Below are positions 56,884 through 64,000 of a stretch of 64,000 nucleotides of DNA, piece by piece. The notes under the pieces are model-generated. The model was not told the DNA's origin. It searched no databases and saw only the letters and a program-made list of their open reading frames with translations. Position 1 is the stretch's first letter. The number at the start of each line of letters is the position of its first letter. Source of the DNA: an uncultured Bacteroides sp. (GTDB lineage: Bacteria; Bacteroidota; Bacteroidia; Bacteroidales; Bacteroidaceae); NCBI RefSeq assembly GCF_910586915.1, contig NZ_CAJULN010000010.1, positions 31,692 to 95,691 on the forward strand, read 5' to 3'. The translations under genes and the position numbers were made by a program.

Positions 56884-58716
56884 CTATGGCTTCAACCGGT
56901 AAACCACAAACGAATCTACCTTATAGGATCCGCCCTTGCTGTAAAAGCCGATATGGCAGTAAGGCTCCGATGGGAATACCTGATTGGTCATTGCGAAACG
57001 TCCACCGTCACCGAATGCTTCTACACTTGATTTATCTACAAACAGGCGAAGTTTCAGTTCATTCCTTCCGCTTTCGATAGCCGTCCACGTCAGCGTCGGG
57101 AAATTTTCGTTGAAGCTGACATCTCCGCTTTTACGGCGGTCCATAGAGAATTTGTTCTCTTTCATGTCATATTGCATGTCCACTTCCTCGCCCTTATCAT
57201 TGTAGAGACGGAAGCCGATAATGTCTGCATGTTGGTTCTTGATGGTCAGTTCTATTTCGTAAGCACCTTCGTTACCCGGAATCATTTCTTTGACCGTGCG
57301 TGTTCCACTTACTTTGAACGAACGTTTCTTCGAAATGTCGCGCAGTTTCAGCAGTTCGGGAGAAGGGGCGGATTTGAGATAAATCTCACCGTCTGCGGCA
57401 AACAGGCTCAAATCGCGGGGAACGGAGTTCGGACTACGGTATTGGGAGGTAGGAACATCATTTGCATATTGCCAGTTGCTCATCCATGCGATGGCGATAC
57501 GGCGGTTGTCGGGGGCATCACTCCAAGTAACAGTAGCGTAATGGTCTTTTCCCCAGTCCATCCATTTGGTTTTGGAGGGTGATTCGTTTACAAACTCTTT
57601 TCCGTTGAAGGAGCCTACAAAATATTGAGTAGCACTTCCTCCGAAAGGACCTCCTGGATTCAAATTACAAAGCAACACCCATTTCTTATCATTGGTACCT
57701 TCTACTGGAAGTTCAAACAAATCGGGACATTCCCACACGCCGCCATGTGCACCTTGTCCTTCACCGAAACGACTTTCAAAGGTCCAATCTTTCAGATTAG
57801 GAGAAGAGAAAATCTGCATTTCCTGCCCTACTGCCAATACCATAATCCACCGATGGGTTTCTGCATGCCAAAACACTTTCGGGTCGCGGAAGTCACAGAC
57901 CTCAGACACCAGAACGGGATTGTTTTCGTATTTAGTAAAAGAACGTCCGTTGTCGGTGCTGTAAGCTATACTTTGCACTTGCCGGTCACTGCTTTGAGTG
58001 TAGATAGCAACAATAGCACCTGCACCAAATCCTGCTGTATTATCGTAATCCACCACAGCCGAGCCACTGAAAATTGTTCCTAATGCATCAGGAGCTATAG
58101 CAACAGGAAGATGTTTCCAGTTTACGAGGTCTTTGGTGATGGCATGTCCCCAGCTTAGATTTCCCCATTGAGAACCATAAGGGTTGTATTGATAAAACAG
58201 ATGATATTCACCGTCTTTATATACCATTCCGTTCGGGTCGTTCATCCAACCATAAAGGGGCGAAAAATGATAAGTGGGACGGTACTTTTCCCGATTAGCT
58301 GTATCAAACGTATCGGATAATCTCATTTCCTTGCAGCAAACCGTATTTTCAGGAGAAAAGTTTGTATGAAGAGGATCATTCGTTTGTAGTTTAAATTTGC
58401 AGGAAATCGTCCGGCCTGAATAACTGGAAATGTCTACAGGAACAAAGTAATCCACTTTATGCATCGCCAGCCGTACATCCAGCCATTTCACCTCTTCATT
58501 ATTTATAATCATACTGATACGTACATCGGGGGCAGTTTCTTCTACCGGTAGAAGAAGATACTTCTGATTGGTATTAATACGTACCATGTAATGTCCTTCT
58601 CCAAGATTCTTTATCAATAAAGGAGAATCTGCTGCGCGGAGCGAAAAAGAAAAAGTTATAAGTAAAAAATAAATCAGAACAGCCTGAAATTGCTTAGATA
58701 AAAGAAATACATTCAT
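56884..58716 (-). CDS. GH32 fructan beta-fructosidase, periplasmic
   Basis: A 610-residue GH32 enzyme. The N-terminus is a plain signal peptide (cleaved after SLRA; no lipobox), so the enzyme should be soluble in the periplasm. A beta-rich N-terminal domain (about 35-135) precedes the five-bladed propeller with the three GH32 signatures: nucleophile Asp160 in WMNDPNG, Asp278 in FRDP, and acid/base Glu329 in ECPD. A beta-sandwich follows (about 460-610). It releases fructose from oligosaccharides, probably exo-acting. It is the only GH32 in the window and heads the GH32-permease-kinase operon. Confidence 0.95.
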   Translation of the reverse strand: MNVFLLSKQFQAVLIYFLLITFSFSLRAADSPLLIKNLGEGHYMVRINTNQKYLLLPVEETAPDVRISMIINNEEVKWLDVRLAMHKVDYFVPVDISSYSGRTISCKFKLQTNDPLHTNFSPENTVCCKEMRLSDTFDTANREKYRPTYHFSPLYGWMNDPNGMVYKDGEYHLFYQYNPYGSQWGNLSWGHAITKDLVNWKHLPVAIAPDALGTIFSGSAVVDYDNTAGFGAGAIVAIYTQSSDRQVQSIAYSTDNGRSFTKYENNPVLVSEVCDFRDPKVFWHAETHRWIMVLAVGQEMQIFSSPNLKDWTFESRFGEGQGAHGGVWECPDLFELPVEGTNDKKWVLLCNLNPGGPFGGSATQYFVGSFNGKEFVNESPSKTKWMDWGKDHYATVTWSDAPDNRRIAIAWMSNWQYANDVPTSQYRSPNSVPRDLSLFAADGEIYLKSAPSPELLKLRDISKKRSFKVSGTRTVKEMIPGNEGAYEIELTIKNQHADIIGFRLYNDKGEEVDMQYDMKENKFSMDRRKSGDVSFNENFPTLTWTAIESGRNELKLRLFVDKSSVEAFGDGGRFAMTNQVFPSEPYCHIGFYSKGGSYKVDSFVVYRLKP

Positions 58717-58760
58717 GTTTCAATGGTATTAAAATATGATTAAAGTATGATTGATGTAGG

Positions 58761-58815
58761 CAAAGGTAGGCGCTTCGGGATGAAACGCCTATCAAATTTG
58801 TTTCAAACGCTGTAA
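58761..58815 (-). promoter_or_regulatory. Candidate operator and promoter of the GH32 operon
   Basis: On the minus strand a -7 box TACCTTTG lies at 58768-58761. Thirty-five bp upstream starts TTTGAAACA within the motif TGTTTCAAACGCTGTAA (58799-58815 on plus), and a TTTGATA lies at 58796-58790. The same arrangement occurs before the SusC gene (63793-63847). A hairpin (58767-58772 with 58785-58790) overlaps the box and might also end the SusCD transcript. Confidence 0.55.
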
Positions 58816-58842
58816 AAAATGTTACTTCCGCATGATTCGAGC

Positions 58843-60585
58843 CTATTCATAATTCTTATTCTGGGTATATAATCCTGGAATATAGTACAGTTGGTTATAA
58901 GGTATCGGGAAGAACTCATTTTTTCCCGCTTCATAATGAGCATCCTTATAATATTGGGCATAGGTCTGTCCGTCATATACACTGTTTTGTTCGCTTGCAA
59001 AGTAAGCATTCAGCGTTTTAGAAGCAATCCCCCAACGACGCAAATCAAAATAACGTCCGTTTTCCATCGCCATTTCCAAGCGACGCTCCCAACGCAGACA
59101 CTTACGCGCAGTTTCCTTGTCTTGGAAGTAAGACTCCGGATAAAGCTCAATCTCACACTGTTCTTTTGCATAAGAAATGTGTTTTTCAATCGAATTGGCT
59201 GCACGCTGACGAATATCATTGATAATGACACGGGCTTTGTCCAGTTCGTCCAATTCAATCAATGCCTCAGCACGCATCAGCATCACATCCGTATAACGGA
59301 ATACATAATCGTTCATTGCGAACGCCTGCCATGATCCGTTGTAAGTCTCTCCTTTCGAACGTTGGGGCACTTCTTTCAAGGAAGTATAATAGCCATACGT
59401 ATTCGGCGTACGGGAGTTGTCTTTTGTCATCACATGTTCTGCTTCATATTTATATGGATAGGTAGGCATGCCGACTGTATGAAAGAGTCTGGGGTCCCAT
59501 TTCTGTTCGTTCACTTCTCCGTTGACCGGATAGCTGATTTGATGATTATAGTCATCAAACATCGGCAGACCATTCTCTGTCTTGAATGCATTCACCAGAT
59601 TCTGCGAAGGCTTATGAAAGTCCCATCCGCAAGTCCATATTCCCCAACACCCATTCAACATATTCGACCAGTTGGCACGTCCGAAACTTGTGTTATCATC
59701 CTTATAGTCGGAACATTGTACGGCAAAGACCGATTCCTTGCTGTTCTTGTAATCCGGCAAAAAGATGTCGCCGAAATCTTCCAGATAATCATACTTGGAA
59801 TCTTCAACGTCTTTCGTATATGTTACCACCTTGCTCATATATTCTTTATTTATATGAGATACGCCGGTAGTCGCTTCATAACCGTCTCCCCATGCCAAGT
59901 TCAAATAACACTTTGCCAGGTAAGCCGCAGCGGCAATCTTATTTACCCGTCCGCCATTAGCCTGTTCGTCCGGCAGCACATTATAGGCAGTTTCAAAATC
60001 AGCTATTATTTTACCAAAGAGTTCCTGATACGTAAACTGGTCATTTCTTATCTGCTCAATGGTATTGTTTGAATACGCCACTTCATCAATCCAAGGAACT
60101 TGGCGAAACACGGTCAACAATTTATAATAGAAGTGCGCGCGTAAGAATTTAACTTCCGCAATGCGCTGCTTACATAAATCCTCACCAAGTTTGTTCACTC
60201 CGTTTCTGTCCAAAGACACTAACGCACGATTGCAACGGGAAACGGCACAATAGAGACGATACCAAAGCTCGTCCATCTCACCCGGAGTAGTAGCCGTCAA
60301 CGTAGACCAAATCTCAAAAGGATGATAGCCGGTGTCGGTCGTCCCGGAACCACCTTTCAAACAGTCGTCAGATGTTATATCACCATAAGGAAACAGATTG
60401 AACGGATAGGAAAACCAGCAGTCGCCCAACATAGCATAAGCGGCATTCACCATCTTCTCCGGTTCGGAGAACGCTTTATCTTCATCAATCACTGCTGTGG
60501 GATTATAGTCGAGAAAGTCATTACAGTTTGTAAAGGATACACCCATCAAACAGGCAAGTGCAAATGTATATATTTTCTTTTTCAT
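58843..60585 (-). CDS. SusD-family lipoprotein of the fructan locus
   Basis: A 580-residue SusD homologue with signal peptide and lipobox FTNC (Cys21). Family motifs include CNRALVSLDRN, FLRAHFYYKLLTVFRQVPWIDE, and a C-terminal CLRWERRLEMAMENGRYFDLRRWG. It caps the SusC barrel and binds fructo-oligosaccharides at the cell surface. It starts 21 bp after SusC and is co-transcribed with it. The specific ligand contacts cannot be read here. Confidence 0.95.
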   Translation of the reverse strand: MKKKIYTFALACLMGVSFTNCNDFLDYNPTAVIDEDKAFSEPEKMVNAAYAMLGDCWFSYPFNLFPYGDITSDDCLKGGSGTTDTGYHPFEIWSTLTATTPGEMDELWYRLYCAVSRCNRALVSLDRNGVNKLGEDLCKQRIAEVKFLRAHFYYKLLTVFRQVPWIDEVAYSNNTIEQIRNDQFTYQELFGKIIADFETAYNVLPDEQANGGRVNKIAAAAYLAKCYLNLAWGDGYEATTGVSHINKEYMSKVVTYTKDVEDSKYDYLEDFGDIFLPDYKNSKESVFAVQCSDYKDDNTSFGRANWSNMLNGCWGIWTCGWDFHKPSQNLVNAFKTENGLPMFDDYNHQISYPVNGEVNEQKWDPRLFHTVGMPTYPYKYEAEHVMTKDNSRTPNTYGYYTSLKEVPQRSKGETYNGSWQAFAMNDYVFRYTDVMLMRAEALIELDELDKARVIINDIRQRAANSIEKHISYAKEQCEIELYPESYFQDKETARKCLRWERRLEMAMENGRYFDLRRWGIASKTLNAYFASEQNSVYDGQTYAQYYKDAHYEAGKNEFFPIPYNQLYYIPGLYTQNKNYE

Positions 60586-60606
60586 TGTTTTTCTTCTTTT
60601 AGTATG

Positions 60607-63600
60607 TTAGAAACTAAGTTGCAGACCGAATGACACAGAGGTGGCCAGCGGATAAGCCCAATCCGGATTTTCAGGGTCGGCACAAGTCAGACCTTTACTT
60701 TTGACTGTTAGCAAGTTCTGTCCCGACAGATATATACGTGCATTGCTCATTTTGAATTTAGACAAGAATGAGGCAGGCAAATTATATCCCAGTTGCAAAT
60801 TGCGCAACTTCAAATAGGAACCGTTTTCTACAAAATAGGTTGAAGCGCGACCTTCATCGGCAGTATTGTTAGTGGTCAGTGCGGGAATAGTGGAACCGGT
60901 GTTTGCGGTAGTCCACGCACCCAACAAACGGTTTCCTTTGTTTGAGCCCGCATCTGTAATACTCCAGAAGTCAGTCTGAAACTTTTGGTTGTTATACACG
61001 TCCTTATCATATACCCCTTGCCAAAACATGCTGAAATCAAATCCTTTATAATTCAATGCGATATTCAGACCATAAGAAAATGCCGGAACAGGATTGTAAA
61101 TCCAAGTTTGGTCATCGGCTGTAATACCATTCTTACCATCCAAATCTGCATATTTCAGTCCACCTACACGTGCGTTCGGTTGACCGGAAGCATCCACTTC
61201 GGCCTGATGTTGGAATATACCCTCTACCACATAGCCTACAATAGAGCCGTATGGTTGACCGGACTGAACCAGATTCTCCGTTGTTGTGTGTGCATAAGAC
61301 CCTGTGGAGGTTGCAGGAAGGTAAGTTACTTTATTGCGGAAAAAATCTAAGTTTCCGTTTACATCAATTCCAAGCCCGCAAGCCAGAGTCTTGCGATAAC
61401 CCAAAGCAACCTCCATTCCCCAGTTGCGCAATGAAGGACCATTGGCCCAAGATGCCCCACCTTCTCCCAGTGCGCCCAAGTAAGAGGGATTAATCAACAT
61501 ATTGTCCACATCTTTCACATATCCATCTATTGAACCGTATAAACAGCCTTTGAGAAGTGTGAAGTCTGTACCGATATTGAACTGTTCGGCCGATTCCCAT
61601 TTCAAATTAGGATTCGCAAGTTGAGTGGCACGATAACCGGAAGGGAACGTTCCCGAATATTGCAACAGTAAGTCGTAAGCGGTAGAAGTAACACGGTCTA
61701 ATCCATAATCGGCTACATAAAGTCCAAACTGGGCATTATTGTCTATTGCCTGATTACCGGTCTGTCCCCATGAAAAGCGAAGTTTCCAGTCGTCCATCCA
61801 ATCTTTCCGCAACAGTTTAGACAAACGCAATCCGAGAGTCGCTGCCGGGAAAGTACCCCAACGATTATCTTTACCGAATCTGGAAGAACCGTCTCTGCGA
61901 ATGGTGAAAGACGCCAAAACGAAATCGTCGAAATTATAGTCTATCTTTCCAAAGAAAGAAGCCAACCGGAACCCTACCTTTGCGCCAGCGTTTCTCATTG
62001 TACCAGTTGCCGCATTGGGCCACATATAGTCTTTATCTTCCAAAGCGTACTCTTCGGAATAAGCAGAAAAATCAATCACGGATTGCTTGGTCATTTCGGT
62101 ACCTGCCAATACGGTAATATCATGTTTATCGGCCAATCGGAAATTATAGTTGGCAGTATTCGACCATGTCCAGTTTGTTTCATTATTGTGAGAAAGCGTT
62201 GTTTTCGCTATGTCATTATTCACAATATCAGAATGAAAAGTGTTTGTCATCGCATTGATGAATGAAGAATAATGGTCGATACCGAAGTTTGAACGAAGCA
62301 CCAGTCCTTTGAGCGGTTTCAACTCTACATAGCCGTTACCAAACAGGCGCCAGTAGTCCAGATGGTTGTCACGATTATTATATGATTCGCGCAACGGGTT
62401 CTGACGGTCGCTCATTCCACCTACAGGACCGGCAAACGTCACACCATCTTCCTCATAAACCGGAACAGTAGGAGCCATCTTCAACGCATTCTCCATCGGA
62501 GCGCAATCTACCTGGCTGGTATATGTCACAGTGAAGTTCTCACCTATGGTGATATATTTGTTCACATTATAGGAGGAATTCATACGAGCGGATATATTCT
62601 CAAAATCAGTGTATTTCAAGATACCATTATTCTTCTTATACCCCAAAGAAAACATGGTGGAATGTTTGTCATTAGCGTGTGAAAGAGACAAATCATAATT
62701 TTGCAAGAACCCGGTACGCGATATTTCGTTCAGCCAATCGGTATCCGAATATTTCATTGTTTTCTTTTGATTGATGTAACCATCGTATAAGCCGTTTACC
62801 GTATAATTTACATAACTTCCCGTTGCCGGATTCCAAACCGTAATGGGCGTGCCGCTTGCGGCTTTCAGGTTCAATCCATAATTTCCGGCATAAGCAACCG
62901 GGTCTAATCCGTCATTCAAAGCAGCCTGAGCCATAGCTGTTGCGTATTCCGAAGTGTTCGAAAGCTTCATCAACGATTGGGAAGTGTAAAACTGCGCAGC
63001 CAGATTTGCCGAGAAGTCGACCTGCATTTTATCGGCTTTCTTTCCTTTCTTCGTTGTAATGATAATAACACCGTTCGATGCACGCGAACCGTAAATAGAA
63101 GCGGATGCCGCATCCTTCAGCACTTGCATACTTTCGATATCATTGGTATTAAGAGAGTTTAAAGCACGAGTAGTAGGCACTCCGTCAACCACATACAAGG
63201 GATCTTGTGATGAATTGAAAGAACCGATACCGCGAATGCGAATGGTTCCTGTACTACTGGGCGAACCGTTTGTAGTAATTGTCATACCCGGTACTTTACC
63301 TTGCAGACTTTTCATCGGATCGGCATCAGTCGAAGTTTTTAAAGATTTGGTCGAGACAACGGCAACCGATCCTGTCAAGTCTGCCTTCTTTTGGGTAGAA
63401 TAGCCTGTCACTACCACTTCCTCCAACATTTCGGAGTCTTCCTCCAAAATAACGTTTAATAAAGCTTTCGCCTCCACTTTGACTGATTTAAAACCTACAT
63501 AAGAAATGGTAAGTAATGAACCTTGCTTTACTGTCAACGTAAAGTTACCATCAAAGTCGGTAATAGTACCGTTGGCCGAAGCGGTTGATTCAATGACGGA

Positions 63601-63741
63601 AGCACCGATAATCGGCAACCCATCTGTTTTGGAAGTTACGTTTCCTTTTACCACTATGTTCTGTCCGCTAAGGACTGACAAGAACATAAACAGGAAACAA
63701 ACGCTGCAAAGAAGTTTTTTGTTCTTCATAATACTGAGCAT
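60607..63741 (-). CDS. SusC-family TonB-dependent transporter of the fructan locus
   Basis: A 1044-residue SusC homologue: signal peptide, carboxypeptidase-like beta domain (VKGNVTSKTDGLPIIGASVIES, then ISYVGFKSVKV), TonB plug with LEEVVVTGYSTQKKADLTG and RIRGIGSF, then the barrel ending TSVSFGLQLSF. No STN domain, unlike the SusC at 6514, in keeping with control by the hybrid regulator. Two ATGs are possible; 63741 (MLSIMKNKK) is listed, and 63729 (MKNKK) gives an equally good signal peptide. It carries fructans into the periplasm with energy from TonB. Confidence 0.95.
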   Translation of the reverse strand: MLSIMKNKKLLCSVCFLFMFLSVLSGQNIVVKGNVTSKTDGLPIIGASVIESTASANGTITDFDGNFTLTVKQGSLLTISYVGFKSVKVEAKALLNVILEEDSEMLEEVVVTGYSTQKKADLTGSVAVVSTKSLKTSTDADPMKSLQGKVPGMTITTNGSPSSTGTIRIRGIGSFNSSQDPLYVVDGVPTTRALNSLNTNDIESMQVLKDAASASIYGSRASNGVIIITTKKGKKADKMQVDFSANLAAQFYTSQSLMKLSNTSEYATAMAQAALNDGLDPVAYAGNYGLNLKAASGTPITVWNPATGSYVNYTVNGLYDGYINQKKTMKYSDTDWLNEISRTGFLQNYDLSLSHANDKHSTMFSLGYKKNNGILKYTDFENISARMNSSYNVNKYITIGENFTVTYTSQVDCAPMENALKMAPTVPVYEEDGVTFAGPVGGMSDRQNPLRESYNNRDNHLDYWRLFGNGYVELKPLKGLVLRSNFGIDHYSSFINAMTNTFHSDIVNNDIAKTTLSHNNETNWTWSNTANYNFRLADKHDITVLAGTEMTKQSVIDFSAYSEEYALEDKDYMWPNAATGTMRNAGAKVGFRLASFFGKIDYNFDDFVLASFTIRRDGSSRFGKDNRWGTFPAATLGLRLSKLLRKDWMDDWKLRFSWGQTGNQAIDNNAQFGLYVADYGLDRVTSTAYDLLLQYSGTFPSGYRATQLANPNLKWESAEQFNIGTDFTLLKGCLYGSIDGYVKDVDNMLINPSYLGALGEGGASWANGPSLRNWGMEVALGYRKTLACGLGIDVNGNLDFFRNKVTYLPATSTGSYAHTTTENLVQSGQPYGSIVGYVVEGIFQHQAEVDASGQPNARVGGLKYADLDGKNGITADDQTWIYNPVPAFSYGLNIALNYKGFDFSMFWQGVYDKDVYNNQKFQTDFWSITDAGSNKGNRLLGAWTTANTGSTIPALTTNNTADEGRASTYFVENGSYLKLRNLQLGYNLPASFLSKFKMSNARIYLSGQNLLTVKSKGLTCADPENPDWAYPLATSVSFGLQLSF

Positions 63742-63792
63742 TAGTTTAATGTTATTAATTTTAAAGTACGAATTTTCTTTTTATCGATGGTG

Positions 63793-63847
63793 CAAATTTC
63801 GGTTGATTTATATCAAACAGCTAAAAAAAATGTTTCAAAGGCTATAA
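63793..63847 (-). promoter_or_regulatory. Candidate operator and promoter of the fructan SusC/D operon
   Basis: On the minus strand GAAATTTG (63800-63793) is a near match to the -7 box. Thirty-five bp upstream begins TTTGAAACA within TGTTTCAAAGGCTATAA (63831-63847 on plus), identical to the GH32 site at 15 of 17 positions. TTTGATA lies at 63817-63811. No gene is visible between 63848 and the window end. Confidence 0.5.
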
Positions 63848-64000
63848 TATTTGTTGCATAGAACGCTATTTTATAGGGTTTTATACATTATTATCCGAGA
63901 TAGAAGAATTATAGAGTATCTATTCTGCAGTAAGTATGGAAAATATTACCTTTCCTCTAAAAAGAAAAATCTCCCGCTCTTATATTCGCATGTAACTTAC

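Noticed and set aside
58803..59009. Minus-strand frame of 68 codons overlapping the SusD 3' end
   Set aside because: It overlaps SusD in another frame and runs into the operator region without family features.
1..64000. rRNA or tRNA genes
   Set aside because: No rRNA-like or cloverleaf-type sequence with conserved TTC-A-A arm was recognised in any gap.

Overview
The window is a chromosomal segment from a gut Bacteroides, most likely of the thetaiotaomicron/ovatus/xylanisolvens group. The evidence is two SusC/SusD systems, two hybrid two-component regulators with AraC-type output domains, phylum-type -7 promoter boxes (TAnnTTTG), lipoproteins with Bacteroides-style lipoboxes, and pyruvate:ferredoxin oxidoreductase upstream of a fructan-type locus. 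From memory this gene order resembles the B. thetaiotaomicron region between its purL and its fructan locus. No rRNA, tRNA, CRISPR array, insertion sequence or prophage is visible. Thirty-seven protein-coding genes are called. Several start codons were moved inward from upstream TTG codons or over-long frames.

Layout. (1) 1-9876, minus strand: a polysaccharide-utilisation-like operon of SusC (with an STN signalling domain), SusD, a DUF4843 lipoprotein with an internally duplicated C-terminal region, a PKD-like lipoprotein and an S8 subtilisin-like lipoprotein cut by the window edge. (2) 10562-15967, plus: an RND efflux operon (adaptor, pump, TolC-like channel). (3) 16053-19409, minus: Na+-translocating oxaloacetate decarboxylase, oadG-oadA-oadB. 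(4) 19596-23304, minus: LysE-family exporter, DUF4924, rfbD, prfC. (5) 23737-27444: purL. (6) 27667-32832: a hybrid two-component regulator with no polysaccharide locus beside it, followed by two half-size chromate-family transporters. (7) 33004-41210: two GHL10-family putative glycosidases around uvrA, a small beta-barrel protein, a 76-residue membrane protein and cstA. (8) 41498-45610: two unrelated AAA ATPases (one with a PD-(D/E)XK domain, one AAA_14/DUF4143) flanking an ATP-grasp-like protein. (9) 45646-49197: pyruvate:ferredoxin oxidoreductase, then a strongly structured candidate ncRNA, then a lipoprotein/beta-barrel pair. (10) 50987-63741, minus: a fructan-utilisation locus.

The fructan locus is coherent. 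SusC/SusD import fructo-oligosaccharides, a periplasmic GH32 trims them to fructose, an MFS permease carries fructose into the cytoplasm, and a PfkB kinase phosphorylates it. A hybrid regulator with a periplasmic sugar-binding-protein sensor presumably detects free fructose. No lipidated endo-acting GH32 and no extra surface glycan-binding protein lie between SusD and GH32, so short fructans (inulin oligosaccharides) are a more likely substrate than long levan. A 17-bp motif occurs at identical spacing (35 bp upstream of the -7 box) at both putative operon promoters and is a good candidate operator.

The most unusual non-coding content is a set of intergenic clusters of short palindromes (near 10350, 23450, 32880, 41270 and 56680). 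Each uses a different core but the layout is similar. Two longer inverted repeats sit between convergent genes (15970 and 37381). Two candidate ncRNAs are proposed: a structured RNA of about 240 nt at 49355 and a promoter-to-terminator sRNA of about 62 nt at 54056.
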